From the NCBI RefSeq assembly GCF_004010955.1, contig NZ_CP025227.1, positions 992,001 to 1,056,000 of the forward strand: 64,000 nt of DNA, in the 5' to 3' direction. The notes beneath the pieces are model-generated. The model had not been told where the DNA came from. It made no database searches and was given only the letters and a program-made list of their open reading frames with translations. A program made the translations under genes and the position numbers. Positions 26,459 to 36,582 of this stretch are shown here, one piece after another. Origin of the DNA: Actinomyces wuliandei (GTDB lineage: Bacteria > Actinomycetota > Actinomycetes > Actinomycetales > Actinomycetaceae). Positions within the stretch are counted from its first letter, which is position 1. Every line of letters begins with the position of its first letter.

Positions 26459-26504
26459 CCGTCTGGCCGACCAACGGTACCCGTCGCGTCAGTCGGCCAG
26501 ACGG
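26459..26504. terminator. Bidirectional hairpin between dapF and ohr
   Basis: CCGTCTGGCCGAC (26459-26471) and GTCGGCCAGACGG (26492-26504) pair perfectly over 13 bp with a 20-base loop. It lies between two convergent genes. Just after it GTCAGTCGTCAC occurs twice (from about 26504 and 26528), the second copy running into the ohr stop. Confidence 0.7.
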
Positions 26505-26528
26505 TCAGTCGTCACCACGTCCAGACAG

Positions 26529-26948
26529 TCAGTCGTCACTGACGGTGACGGTGACCTCAATGTTGCCCCGGGTTGCGTTGGAGTAGGGGCAGACCTGGTG
26601 GGCCTGGTCGGCCAGCGCCTGGGCCTCGTCATGAGGGAGGTCAGGGACGACGACCTCGAGCTCGACGGCCAGGCTGAAGCCCTGCCCCTCCTTGACCACG
26701 GACACGCGGGCACCTACAGAGCTGTCCCCCAGCTGCTTGCCGGCGGTGCGGGCCACGGCCTGCAGGGCGGAGTGGAAGCAGGCCGCGTACCCGGAGGCAA
26801 AGAGCAGCTCGGGATTGGGTGCCCCGCCCTTGCCTCCCATTTCCACAGGGATGGCCAGGTCCAGGTCCACCAGGCCGTCGGCGGTGCGGACGTGGCCGTC
26901 GCGGGCGGCGCCGGTGCTCAGGGCCTCAGCGGTGTAGATGGCTTCCAT
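26529..26948 (-). CDS. ohr: Organic hydroperoxide resistance protein Ohr
   Basis: 139 residues, OsmC/Ohr superfamily. It is a thiol peroxidase reducing organic hydroperoxides. The peroxidatic Cys is in YAACFHSAL near residue 57 and the resolving Cys in HQVCPYSNATRGN near 119; GAPNPELLFASG is the family signature. Length fits Ohr rather than OsmC. No OhrR-type regulator is adjacent. Confidence 0.93.
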   Translation of the reverse strand: MEAIYTAEALSTGAARDGHVRTADGLVDLDLAIPVEMGGKGGAPNPELLFASGYAACFHSALQAVARTAGKQLGDSSVGARVSVVKEGQGFSLAVELEVVVPDLPHDEAQALADQAHQVCPYSNATRGNIEVTVTVSDD

Positions 26949-27097
26949 AGTGGTTCCTCTCTCGGGGCTGTGGGGCCTGCGTCGTGCTCCTCCGCAGGAC
27001 CCTCTGCGTGTGCCGCGTGCCTGGCGGCGGGGCAGTGCTGCTGTCCTGCACGGCTGGGCCGCTGCTCACTGCCGCCTACCGCGCGGCCTGTGGCATC

Positions 27098-28135
27098 CTA
27101 TCCCTGCGCAGTGCCGTCCTCGGTGACCTCCTCCGGCTGCGTGGTGACGACGACCTTGCCCCGGGTACCGCCCGCCTGGAGCCGGGCGAGGGCCTCGCGG
27201 GTCCTCTCAAAGGGCAGCACCCGGGCGACCTGGGGGCGCAGGGAGCCCCTGTCGACGATCTCGGCGACGGTACGCAGCACCGCCCCGTCGGGGTGGAAGA
27301 AGAGGAAGCGGTAGGTGACTCCTCGCGACCGGGCGCGCCGACGCAGCCGGTGGCTGAGCACGGTCACGGCGAGCCTGAGCACCGGACCGGCACCGATCTG
27401 GTCAGCGACGGCAGGGTCGGGGACGCTGGCGAGACCGATGACCATCCCGTCGGGGCGCACGACGTCCAGGGACCGGTAGATGACGTCCCCGCCCTGGGTG
27501 TCCAGGACCAGGTCAACCGGTGCGTCCGACAGCCGTGCGACGAAGTCCTCGTTGCGGTAGTCGATGACAAGGTCGGCTCCCAGCGCTCGGGCGTAGTCGG
27601 CGTTGGCGGCTGAGGTGGTCGTGACCACGGTGGCCCCCAGGTACTTGGCCAGCTGGATAGCGACCACTCCGACGCTGCCAGTACCGCCGTGGATGAGGAC
27701 CACCTGGCCGGGACCCAGGTGCCACAGGTCGGTGAAGGCTCGCCAGACAGTCAGGCAGGACAGGGGCAGGGAGGCCGCCTCGACCAGGGAGACCGAGGAC
27801 GGTGCCGGGGCGAGCGCGGCGGAGTCGATGGCCACGGTCTCCGCGAAGGAGCCCATGGCGGTCATCCCGGTGTAGCCGTAGACGCGGTCGCCTGTCGCGA
27901 AGTCGGTGACGGCGGAGCCGACCTCCACGACCTCCCCGGCCAGCTCGCTTCCCACGACCTTGGGCAGGCTGAGACGGAAGATGTTCTTGAACTCCCCTGC
28001 CCGGGTGCGCTCGTCAACGTGGTTGACGCCGCTGGCCACCATACGCACGAGGACCTCGTGCGGTGCGGGGGAGGGGGTGGGGATGGTGGCGGGCCTCAGC
28101 GGGGCGCCGTACCTGTCCAGCATCAGTGCGTGCAC
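27098..28135 (-). CDS. NADPH:quinone oxidoreductase / zinc-type alcohol dehydrogenase-like protein
   Basis: 345 residues, medium-chain dehydrogenase fold. The N-terminal GroES-like domain (SGVNHVDERTRAGEF, KVVGSELAGEVVEVG) lacks the zinc ligands. The Rossmann domain shows LIHGGTGSVGVVAIQLAKYLGA near residue 145. The family reduces quinones or enones with NADPH. It stands between ohr and the UvrA relic, with 149 bases to ohr; a shared stress role is only suggestive. Confidence 0.88.
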   Translation of the reverse strand: MHALMLDRYGAPLRPATIPTPSPAPHEVLVRMVASGVNHVDERTRAGEFKNIFRLSLPKVVGSELAGEVVEVGSAVTDFATGDRVYGYTGMTAMGSFAETVAIDSAALAPAPSSVSLVEAASLPLSCLTVWRAFTDLWHLGPGQVVLIHGGTGSVGVVAIQLAKYLGATVVTTTSAANADYARALGADLVIDYRNEDFVARLSDAPVDLVLDTQGGDVIYRSLDVVRPDGMVIGLASVPDPAVADQIGAGPVLRLAVTVLSHRLRRRARSRGVTYRFLFFHPDGAVLRTVAEIVDRGSLRPQVARVLPFERTREALARLQAGGTRGKVVVTTQPEEVTEDGTAQG

Positions 28136-28234
28136 GTGTCCTCCTCGTGGTGGGCAGGGTCGGTGGTGACGTGTTGGTTATATTCTGCACCGCCGTGGTG
28201 GCGGCGTGCCCGGGCGGCTGGGCACACCTGCGGG

Positions 28235-28537
28235 CTACGTGCCCCGTCTCCCCAGGTGCCTGCCCAGGTAGCGACCTGTCACCGCAGCCGGGTCGTCGGC
28301 GACCTGGGCGGAGGTACCCGTGGCGACCACGCGGCCACCGTCGTGACCGCCTCCCGGCCCCATGTCGATGACCCAGTCGACGTTGGCGACCATGTCCAGG
28401 TCGTGCTCAATGACAACGACGCTCGCCCCCTGCTTGATGAGCCTGTCCAGCACCCCCAGCAGCACGCGCACGTTGGCGCCGATCGGTGTGGAGTCCACCA
28501 CCACGACGCGGCGCGTTCCTCTGGTCTCGATGCTCAT
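28235..28537 (-). pseudogene. Relic of a UvrA-like excinuclease paralogue
   Basis: The frame reads SIETRGTRRVVVVDSTPIG, a segment normally soon after the second Walker A region of UvrA. It then jumps to VLDRLIKQGASVVVIEHDLD, followed by VDWVIDMGPGGGHDGGRV and TGRYLGRHL, the C-terminal end. About 200 residues with the signature and Walker B motifs are missing between them, and upstream sequence is unrelated. The remnant therefore cannot act as an ATPase. Its GPGGG end with few Cys suggests a UvrA2 or antibiotic-resistance type paralogue rather than the repair gene itself. Confidence 0.75.
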
Positions 28538-28745
28538 GGCTGGACGGGGCAGCGGCTCGTCTTCCGCCAGGGAGGCACTGAGTGCCGCACGTGGTGCAGC
28601 GCAGGGGGCGCTCGAGGGCGACGTCGGTGGTCGCCGGTCGTGGCCCGGCGGTCCTGCTGCGGCCCTCAGCCGGAGCGCCAGGGCCTTGAGGACCAGCGTG
28701 TCCGACAGGTCCCGCTGAGACCAAGGGCAGGGCGGGCTCAAGGTG

Positions 28746-28771
28746 GGTCAGGGGCTCCTCAGCCCCTGACC
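28746..28771. repeat. 11-bp perfect hairpin between the uvrA and lhr relics
   Basis: GGTCAGGGGCT (28746-28756) and AGCCCCTGACC (28761-28771) pair perfectly around the loop CCTC. It lies between two divergent broken genes, so it is not obviously a terminator of either. Confidence 0.6.
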
Positions 28772-28828
28772 AGGGGGTAGGTCCGTGAAAACGGGTGAGG
28801 CGGGGGACCTCGGCTGGGAGCGGCCTAC

Positions 28829-31800
28829 GTGGCGCGCGATCTCAGCAGTGCCGATGACGCCAGTGATTCCGGTGACGCCCTGAGCGCCTTCTCTCCGGCG
28901 ACCCGGGCCTGGTTCACCGCGACCTTCCCCGGCGGGCCGACCCGCCTCCAGCAGCGCACCTGGGGCACGATCGGCCGTGGTGACAGCGTTCTGGCCGTCG
29001 CCCCCCACCGGATCGGGCAAGACCCTGGCTGCCTTCCTGTGTGCCATTGATCGTCTCACCAGACGCGGCCTCACCGGGGGCAACGACGTCGGGCGCGCCC
29101 CAGGCCGCCCGGACAAGGAGGGCAGGGGCGTGCGCGTCCTCTACGTCTCCCCGCTCAAGGTGCTGGGCGCCGACGTGGAGCGCAACCTGCGCGTCCCCTG
29201 GCTGGTATCCAGGCTGAGGCCGCACGGCTGGCGCAGCCGGGCACGGACCCGGCAGGCAAGCAGGCGAGTGCGGTGACGGTGGCCCTGCCCGAGGAGGTCG
29301 CCCGGTTCCTGGGCGGCTGCCAGCCGGTGAGCGTCATCCGTGACGACGAGCCTGCGGTCCCTGACGTCACCGTGTCCGTCCCCGTGGTGGACATGGCCCG
29401 TGTGCCCGCCACACCCGACCGCCGTGAGCGGCCTCGGCGCGCCCACGGCGGGCAGGGGACAGGTCCGGGTGCCAGGCGGTGCTGTCCAGGCCGAGCCCGT
29501 GGTCCACCAGGAGCCCCAGGAGGCGGGCACCACCCAGCGGGCGCTGCCCCTGGAGCCAGGCACCCCTGTCATCGCCCGGGCGCACCACGGCTCGGTCTCC
29601 AAGGAGCAGCGCCTAGGCGTCGAGCGCGACCTCAAGGCCGGGCGGCTGCGCTGCGTCGTTGCCACCTCCTCCTTGGAGCTCGGCATCGACATGGGCTCCA
29701 TCGACCTGGTCCTCCAGGTGTCCCCGCCGCCGTCGGTGGCCAGCGGCCTGCAGCGCGTGGGCCGCGCGGACCACAGGGTCGGAGGACGGCCCCGGGGCGT
29801 CATCTACCCGGTGGAGCGGACCCAGCTCGTTGACGCCGTCGTCATGGCCGAGGGCATGCTCTCGGGAGCGGTAGAGCGCACCAGCCTGGTCACTGACGCG
29901 CTGGACGTCCTCGCCCAGCACACGGTGGCTGCGGCCTGTGTGGAGGACCTGGAGGCCGACGACTGGTACGCCACCGTGCGCCGGGCCGCCCCCTACGCCG
30001 ACCTGCCGCGCAGTGCCTTCGACTCCGTCGTGACCATGGTCTCCGGGGGGTACGCCTCCGCGGACCTGACCAGCCTCTCCCCGCTCCTGGTCCACGACCG
30101 GCGCACGGAGCGGCTCACGGCCCGTCCCGGGGCGCAACGGCTGGCCGTCGCGGCACCCGGAACGATCCCCGACCGGGGAGTCTTCCCCGTGGTCCTTCCT
30201 GAGGGTGCCCAGGGTGCCGGGCGGCGTCGCGTCGGCGAGCTGGACGAGGAGATGGTCAACGAGTCCCGCCCCGGTGACGTCATCACGCTGGGGACCTCCT
30301 CCTGGCGGGTCCGGGAGATCACCAGGGACCGGGTCGTCGTCGACCCGGCGCCGGGCAGGAGCGCCCGCCTGCCCTTCTGGCGCGGTGAGGGTCCCGGGCG
30401 CCCGGCCGCCACCGGTGCCGCCAAGGGGGCCTTCCTGCGTGAGGCCGCCCAGGCCCTGGAGGACCCCGACGACCCAGACGGCCCCGGTGACTCTGAGGAC
30501 CCTGACGGCCCTGGCAAGGCCGGTCGCAGGGCTGACGGTGGTGTCAGCGATGGTACCGGCGGAGGTGCTGGCGCCCGGACCGGTAGGGCTGACGGTGGCA
30601 TGCAGCGTCTGCTGGCCCGGCTCGCCGAGGCCGGTCTGGACTCGGCCGCACGTGACAGCCTCGTCTCCCTCCTGCGCGAGCAGCGCGCCGCCACCGGCGT
30701 CCTGCCCTGTGACACCACCCTCGTCCTGGAGAGGTACCAGGAGGCGGACGGCAGCTGGAGGCTGGTCCTCCACAGCCCCTACGGCAGCCGTGTCCACGAG
30801 CCCTGGGCCGTCGGGGTGCGGGAGCGTGCTCCCCTGTGGCTCCAGCGGCTGCGGGCCAGCCAGCTCCTGGAGGCCTCCCAGCACCTGAGCGGCCTTCCCG
30901 TGGTCACCGAGGCCGCTCGGGAGTGCCTCCAGGACGTCTACGACCTGCCTGCCCTCCACGACCTCATGAGTTGCCTGGCTACAGGAGAGGTGCGCGTGGT
31001 GGAGGCGCCCACCCGTGCTCCCTCGCCCTTTGCCTGCCCGCTCCTGCTCGGCTACGAGGCTGCCTTCCTCTACCAGGACGACCTTCCCCTGACCGAGCGC
31101 CGGACCCGCCTGCTCTCCCTCGACCCCAGGGCGCTCGCCTCCCTGGTCGGGGACGAGGGCCTTGCCGACATCCTTGACGACGCCGTCGTGGCGGAGGTGG
31201 ACTCCGAGCTGCAGCGGCTGACCCCCTCCCACCGGGTACGGGCCGACACCGAGGGGGTGGCTGACCTCCTGCGTGAGCTGGGGCCGCTGAGCACCGAGGA
31301 GATCGCTCAGCGCTGCGTGCCTGCGCGCAGCCGGGACGCCTCCGGGGACGGCAGTCGTGACAGCGGTGACAGTGGGCAGGACGGGCTTGCCTCGGAGGCC
31401 GCCCCCGTCGGTGGCGTGCGCCGTGTCGTGACGGCCCTGCCTGAGGCGCGACGGGCGGTGCCGCTCCTCCTGGGAGGCCGTGAGGTGTGGGCGCGAGCTG
31501 AGGACGTCCCTGTCCTCCACGAGGCGCTGGGGACAGACGTTCCCGGCTGGGCGCTCCAATGCAGGTCCGGTCTTCCCGGTGTCCCGGGCGACCCGGGGCT
31601 CCAGGCTCCCGGGCAGGCAGGAGAGCTGGTCCTGGCAACAGAGGCAGCCACCGACGGGGACCGCAGGGCGCGGACGGCGCTAGAGGACCTGGTCCTGCGC
31701 CGGGCGCGCACCCGCTGCCGCACAGGCGCACGGGACTGCGCGCAGTACCTGGGCCTGGAGGGGCAGCCAGGACACGACAGGGCCGCCCGTGCCCTGGAGC

Positions 31801-32765
31801 ACCTGGAGGAGGAGGGGCTGCTCGTGCGCCTGCCTGATTCCGGTGGGACGACCTGGATGGCTACCGGTGTGCTCGACCGTGGGCGCAGACGCTCACTGGC
31901 CCGGGCGCGGGCTGGCGTCGCTCCGGTCCCCCCGCAGGCACTCCAGAGGCTGGTCGCCGACCGGGCCGGTCTCCTCGTCGCGCAGCGGCGCAGTGGCAGT
32001 CTGGATGACGACCGTGACAACGACCGTGACGACGGTCTGGACATGAGCCTCGCTGGGGCGCTGGCCAGAGGCGTCGATGCCCTCGCCGAGGTTCTGCCCG
32101 CCCTGGAGGGGATGTGGCTGTCAGCCTCCTTGTGGGAGTCTGTGGTCCTGCCCTCCCGCGTCAGCGGCTACAGGCCCGCCATGCTCGACGAGCTGGTCGC
32201 CAGCGGCGACGTCGTCTGGCAGGCGCGAGGCGGGCAGGAGGGCGGGGCCGCTGCGGGCGCGGTCGAGGTCGCCTTCTTTCCCACCGACTCGCCCCTGGCG
32301 CCGGTTCCAGGCCCGCCCCTGGAGGCGGGGCTGTCCGGGCAGCAGCCGGTGCTGCCACCAGGGCTGGCCGAGCAGGAGACACAGGAGACTCGCGCTCGTC
32401 TCCAGGTGACTCCCCCCCGCAGGCAGGGAGCGCGGGTCGTCCTCCTGGAGGGAGAGCCGGTGCTGAGCGCCCCGCAGAACCTGCGGACCCTGGTGTGCTA
32501 CACCGCCAGCAGCCAGACCCTGGGGTCGGCCGTCCACGCCCTGGTGACGTGGGAGCGGGACCTGGCCTCCAGGCTGCCCGGCCCCACCTCAGCACGGCGC
32601 CGGGTGGTTGTCGAGCAGGTCAACGGGATCACGGCACGGGACCCGGCTGTGAGCCAGCTGCTGCGCGAGGCTGGGCTGGTCCAGGACCCCCGGGGGATGC
32701 GGCTTCGTCCAGCCGCTCCCCGCCCGCACCCTTTGCGCGTGTCCTGTGCCGAGCAGTTGCGATAG
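28829..32765 (+). pseudogene. lhr: Lhr-type superfamily 2 helicase, decayed N-terminal half
   Basis: The parts are homologous to Lhr ATP-dependent helicases of about 1500 residues. From GTG 28829 comes the Q-motif region; a run of six C at 29001-29006 shifts the frame just before PTGSGKT. The second frame goes to [18 protein letters not shown] and ends at 29276. Then the DEAH box and motif III are missing (roughly 100 residues) and the text resumes as PEEVARFLGG. A further frame change near 29450 leads into a long open frame with VVATSSLELGIDMG, VGRADHRVGG (normally RAGHRVGG), winged-helix and C-terminal domains. Loss of Walker B makes it nonfunctional, though the last 1100 codons are intact. 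Confidence 0.85.
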
Positions 32766-32775
32766 CATCACGCGG

Positions 32776-33822
32776 GTGAACCGCTCAGCAGTCCCGTCCC
32801 TGTCTCCCCGTTCCTCTGGTCGTTCCCCTGGTGGCTCGCGGGCTCCGGGGCTCGTGCCGATGGCCGCTCTCCTGGTCGGCCTCCTGGCGCTGGTGGGCTC
32901 GTGGCTCCTGTCCCCTCCGGCGGCCGGGGCCGAGGACGACACCCACGTCGACATGACTGTGACCCTGCACGAGGAGGAGGCCGTTGACATCGCCCTGCTC
33001 TTTGCCCGTGAGGGAGCGACCACCTCAGAGACGGAGGACGGCTGCGACCCGGCGGACTTCGAGGAGGAAAGCGAGGAGGTCAGTGGCACGATGAGTGTCG
33101 AGGTTGCTGAGCTCGACGGCATGCCTGCCTGCTCCGTGCGTTTCACGGGCCTGCGCCTGCGGGATGTGGAGGACCTCTTCAACGACAGCATCACCGTGCG
33201 CCATGCCGACAGCGTCTACGAGGTCGTTCTGGACGAGGGCTTCTTCTCCAGCGCTGACCAGGCGCGGCTGACCGTCCGTTTCCCCGGCGGTGTGGACTCC
33301 GCCTCCGGGGCCGGTGAGATCGACGGCTCGACGGCGACGTGGGCCGACGCCACCTCTGAGGACAGGATCCGGGTAACCGGTGGGGACTCGGAGGGGCTGC
33401 CCTGGCTCCTGCCCGCGCTGGTCGGCGGCGGGGTTCTCCTGGCAGCTGTGGCGGGAGTCGTCGTCTTCCTGGTGGTGCGCCGTCGTCGCACCGCAGCACC
33501 GACGCAGCCCGCAGCGGGCTACGGCGTGCCGGCACCAGGTGCTCCTGGTGCTTCCACCTACCCGGTTCCGGGCCAGCTCCAGGCGCCCACACAGCCACAG
33601 GGCGGCTATGCTGCCCAGCCCCAGGCCTCCTACCCCCAGGGGCCTCAGGCTCCCCAGATGCCTTATGCGCCAGAGCAGGGCCAGGCGTCAGGGCAGGTGC
33701 CGCCGGTCGGCTACGCTCCCGGCCAGGGGCAGGCTCCCGTTGGTCCGCAGCCCCCAGCGCAGCCTGGCCAGGCTCCAGGGCAGGGCACCCACCCGCCCCA
33801 GGACCCGGGTGTCCCGCAGTAA
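32776..33822 (+). CDS. LppM-like membrane protein with Pro/Gln-rich tail
   Basis: 348 residues. A signal or anchor segment (MAALLVGLLALVGSWLL) is followed by an extracellular domain of about 150 residues with HVDMTVTLHEEEAVDIAL, like the actinobacterial LppM domain. A second membrane segment (LLPALVGGGVLLAAVAGVVV) comes next, then a cytoplasmic tail of repeated Pro-Gln-Gly-Ala-Tyr units. GTG 32776 lies seven bases after TAGCAT, in line with a leaderless start just after the lhr relic. Function is unknown; mycobacterial LppM is linked to lipid handling at the envelope. Confidence 0.7.
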   Translation: MNRSAVPSLSPRSSGRSPGGSRAPGLVPMAALLVGLLALVGSWLLSPPAAGAEDDTHVDMTVTLHEEEAVDIALLFAREGATTSETEDGCDPADFEEESEEVSGTMSVEVAELDGMPACSVRFTGLRLRDVEDLFNDSITVRHADSVYEVVLDEGFFSSADQARLTVRFPGGVDSASGAGEIDGSTATWADATSEDRIRVTGGDSEGLPWLLPALVGGGVLLAAVAGVVVFLVVRRRRTAAPTQPAAGYGVPAPGAPGASTYPVPGQLQAPTQPQGGYAAQPQASYPQGPQAPQMPYAPEQGQASGQVPPVGYAPGQGQAPVGPQPPAQPGQAPGQGTHPPQDPGVPQ

Positions 33823-33865
33823 GTTGAGACAAGGCAGGGCCGGACAAGGCTGCGGCGGCCCCTGG

Positions 33866-33923
33866 CGGGCAGGGTCCGGGTACCGGTGCCAGCCCGCCGG
33901 AGTGGCCCCGGTGGCCCTGCCCG
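33866..33923. repeat. Inverted repeats between convergent genes
   Basis: CGGGCAGGG (33866-33874) and CCCTGCCCG (33915-33923) pair over 9 bp, enclosing a second pair GGCGGGC/GCCCGCC. The two flanking genes converge here, so a bidirectional terminator is plausible. Confidence 0.4.
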
Positions 33924-33933
33924 TGCTCCCGGG

Positions 33934-34545
33934 TCAGGAGCGCGCGACCCGCAGCACCCGGAAGCCCTTGGCCGAGGCGGTTCTCCCTGCCTGCCAGCCC
34001 TCCTCGACAAGCCACCTGGTCAGGGAGTCCGCCCCCAGGTTCCTGCTCACCACCAGCCAGGCCTCACCGTGCTCAGACAGCAGGGACAGCCACGTGGTGA
34101 GCAGGTCGTGGAGAGCCCTCTTGCCGATCCTCACCGGGGGGTTGGACCATATGAGGTCCAGCCTCTGTCCGGACTGCGTCAGTCTGCGCCTAAGGTCGTC
34201 GGCCAGGCAAGGGCTGATGTTGGTCAGCCCTGCGCCTGCGGCGTTGCGTCGCGTCAGCTCCACCGCGCGCTCGTTGACGTCTGTAGCCAGGACGAGCGCC
34301 TGCGGTGAGGCCCGGGCCAGGGCCAGGGCGATTGGCCCCCACCCGCAGCCCAGGTCCAAGAAGGTGCCGTGCGTCGGAGGCTGTGGCACGTGGTGGAGCA
34401 GGACCCGGGTCCCCCGGTCCAGGCGGTCTGCGGAGAAGACCCCTGAGGTGGTGACCACCTCGTAGTCGGTGCCGCGCACGACGACCCGCCGGGTGCGCTC
34501 CTGCGCAGACCCGCTGGGCGAGGCGGTGAAGTAGTGCTCGTTCAC
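33934..34545 (-). CDS. RsmC-like class I SAM-dependent methyltransferase
   Basis: 203 residues. The SAM site is FLDLGCGWGPIALALA near residue 65, the acidic loop VLATDVNERAVEL, and the catalytic-type IWSNPPVRIGK near 133, the NPPxRxGK signature of 16S rRNA m2G methyltransferases (RsmC/RlmG group). Only the C-terminal catalytic half of RsmC is present, as is usual in actinobacteria. GTG 34545 is six bases after TAGCCT, a leaderless arrangement. The exact target base is not shown by the sequence. Confidence 0.85.
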   Translation of the reverse strand: MNEHYFTASPSGSAQERTRRVVVRGTDYEVVTTSGVFSADRLDRGTRVLLHHVPQPPTHGTFLDLGCGWGPIALALARASPQALVLATDVNERAVELTRRNAAGAGLTNISPCLADDLRRRLTQSGQRLDLIWSNPPVRIGKRALHDLLTTWLSLLSEHGEAWLVVSRNLGADSLTRWLVEEGWQAGRTASAKGFRVLRVARS

Positions 34546-34632
34546 GGCTCAAGGCTACCGGGCAGGGCGCCTGCTCCCCCCTCTTCCGAGGGCCGTGCGC
34601 TTCCTGGGCCGGGTGTCCGTGTGCCAGGCGGC

Positions 34633-35991
34633 TCAGGCCGCTCGACGAGCCAGGACCGGGGTGCAGGCCAGCAGGAGCGCGAGCACGATGACGACAGCCA
34701 CCAGACGGGCGCCGTCGACCCCGGCTGTCGTGGGAGCGACGAGTGCCGTGGCGAAGGTCCCCAGCGCTGCGCCCCCGGCAGTGGTCGCCACCGTCACTGA
34801 GGTCGCCGCACCGGCCTCGGAGATCCCGTCGTCCTGGCCCTCGGGTGGCTGGCTCACGCACCGGATGAGCGTGTCCTGGTGGGTGAGGCCCATCCCCGTG
34901 CCCGCCAGTCCGAAGCCCACGTGCAGCCACCACCAGGGTGGTGCCCCGGTGAAGGCGAGAGCCATCAGTGCGGCACCACCGGTGAGGCACACCGCCCCGG
35001 TCGTGCCGCGTGCTCTGTAGTGGTGCGCAGCCCGCGCCGGTCGCGCCCCGCACCACATGGCTGTGACGGACCACAGCACTCCTGCACAGGTCAGCGCCCA
35101 GCCGATCGGTCCCGCGCCGAGTCCCAGGACGTCGTGGGCGCCGGGAGAGACCAGGAAGTCCAGGGAGAAGTAGGCCGCACACACCCAGGCCAGCGTGGCT
35201 ACCGCCGCCCGGCGCCCCGGGGCCAGACGCATGGTTCCCGCCGGAAACACCCGGGCGCAGGCCCAGACCACTGTGGCGGCACCAAGGAGGCAGCCAGGCC
35301 AGAACCACCAGCGCCCTGCCGGAGCCAGTCCGATCATCCCCACTCCCGCAGCCAGGGCCAGCGCCGCCGTCCACGGTGCGGCGGCCCCGTCGTCCTTGAC
35401 GCGCAGACCCCGGATCTCCCGGGACATGACCAGCCGTGCCGCTACCAGCAGGGGGACGTAGCCCACCAGCGCCCACCTCCACCCCCACAGCGTGCTCATC
35501 CCGGCGGCGTAGGCAGGTCCCAGGAGGGAGGAGACCACCCACGTCGCTGAGCTGGCTGCCAGGAAGAGGCGTTTCCAGGCCTCGGGCAGCCCCGCCACGA
35601 GCACCCCCATGGTGACGGTGGCCAGCGCCCCGGCAGCCAGGCCCCGCAGGACCTCGGCCGCCACGTAGACCTCGATACCCGGGGCCAGGGCACCCGAGAC
35701 CGCCCCGGCCACCAGGACGGCGGTCAGGACGGTCATGAGCCGGTCCGCCCGCCACCGGGACAGCATCGCCCCGCCCAGGGGCATGGTGAGGAAGGCCGGG
35801 ACCTGGGCGGCGGCCGTCACCAGGCCGTAGTGGTCGCGGGCGTGCAGGTCGGTGGCCAGCAGGGGCAGGACCGTCTGGTTGATGTAGACCTGCATCCCGG
35901 CCAGCAGCTCGACCACGAGCATGGCCAGCACCAGGTGACCCAGCCGAGTGAGCAGCAGGGTCCGGGGTGTGGGGGCGGGGGCCGTGCTCAC
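34633..35991 (-). CDS. Major facilitator superfamily transporter
   Basis: 452 residues with 12-14 hydrophobic segments. The loop between segments 2 and 3 has PLGGAMLSRWRADRLM, the usual GxxxDRxGRR-like motif A. It resembles drug/proton antiporters of the DHA family. The GTG start at 35991 overlaps the stop of the upstream gene as GTGA; the open frame extends further upstream only as out-of-frame overlap. The substrate cannot be read from the sequence. Confidence 0.85.
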   Translation of the reverse strand: MSTAPAPTPRTLLLTRLGHLVLAMLVVELLAGMQVYINQTVLPLLATDLHARDHYGLVTAAAQVPAFLTMPLGGAMLSRWRADRLMTVLTAVLVAGAVSGALAPGIEVYVAAEVLRGLAAGALATVTMGVLVAGLPEAWKRLFLAASSATWVVSSLLGPAYAAGMSTLWGWRWALVGYVPLLVAARLVMSREIRGLRVKDDGAAAPWTAALALAAGVGMIGLAPAGRWWFWPGCLLGAATVVWACARVFPAGTMRLAPGRRAAVATLAWVCAAYFSLDFLVSPGAHDVLGLGAGPIGWALTCAGVLWSVTAMWCGARPARAAHHYRARGTTGAVCLTGGAALMALAFTGAPPWWWLHVGFGLAGTGMGLTHQDTLIRCVSQPPEGQDDGISEAGAATSVTVATTAGGAALGTFATALVAPTTAGVDGARLVAVVIVLALLLACTPVLARRAA

Positions 35992-36488
35992 ACCGGCTGT
36001 CGCAACCGGGCGGTGTGCAGGCGCAGGAGAACCACGGCCTGCCTGAGCGCGGTCACGACCAGGGCGGGCACGCCGATCAGCATGGCGACCCACATCTTCA
36101 GGACCAGCACGAGGAGAGGGGTCATCCAGATGAGGATGACCAGGACGAGGTTGCTCCCCCAGGCGCTGTAGCTGGTACCCAGCGCGGACCAGAACCGTAG
36201 CGCCCGCCACCCGAAGGGCCATCCGGCACCGACGGCAGCGAAGGTGAGCCAGCCGCCGACCTCGGACCAGGAGCGCGTGAGGGCGTAGAAGGCCGCAGCG
36301 CCCGCGACCGCACCGACGACAGCCAGGACAGCGTCGGTGGTGGTCTTGCCTCCTTCGTGGGACAGCTTCGTCGCGACGCAGGTGGGGCAGCCGACTGCGG
36401 GACGACGGGTGGCGCACTCATGGCACAGGGCGGTCCCGCACTCGCAGACGAGCGTGGCCAGGGTCTCAGGATGGTGTAGGCAGTTCAT
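35988..36488 (-). CDS. Zinc-finger (B-box-like) membrane protein
   Basis: 166 residues. The N-terminus has MNCLHHPETLATLVCECGTA followed by LCHEC and GCPTCVATKL, a Cys/His pattern like the B-box zinc finger seen in actinobacterial membrane proteins. Three or four hydrophobic segments follow. ATG 36488 lies six bases after TAGGCT, a leaderless arrangement. It is translationally coupled to the MFS gene. Function unknown. Confidence 0.78.
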   Translation of the reverse strand: MNCLHHPETLATLVCECGTALCHECATRRPAVGCPTCVATKLSHEGGKTTTDAVLAVVGAVAGAAAFYALTRSWSEVGGWLTFAAVGAGWPFGWRALRFWSALGTSYSAWGSNLVLVILIWMTPLLVLVLKMWVAMLIGVPALVVTALRQAVVLLRLHTARLRQPV

Positions 36489-36582
36489 ACGGTGAGCCTA
36501 GGCGACACAGACGGTCAGGGTGGTGGGAACACCGAGGTGCTGTACACGATCCGTGTGTGGACGGCTACGGGGCCGAGTAGGT

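Noticed and set aside
26504..26540. Duplicated GTCAGTCGTCAC as a possible CRISPR or att site
   Set aside because: Only two copies, one running into the ohr stop; no array and no integrase nearby.
29612..31559. Long minus-strand frame (648 codons) opposite the lhr relic
   Set aside because: It is Gly/Gln/Val-rich without motifs, and the plus-strand frame has clear helicase motifs; it is an antisense shadow typical of GC-rich coding DNA.
32746..32775. TTG/other starts for the LppM-like gene before 32776
   Set aside because: They overlap the end of the lhr frame; GTG 32776 has a -10 element at leaderless distance.
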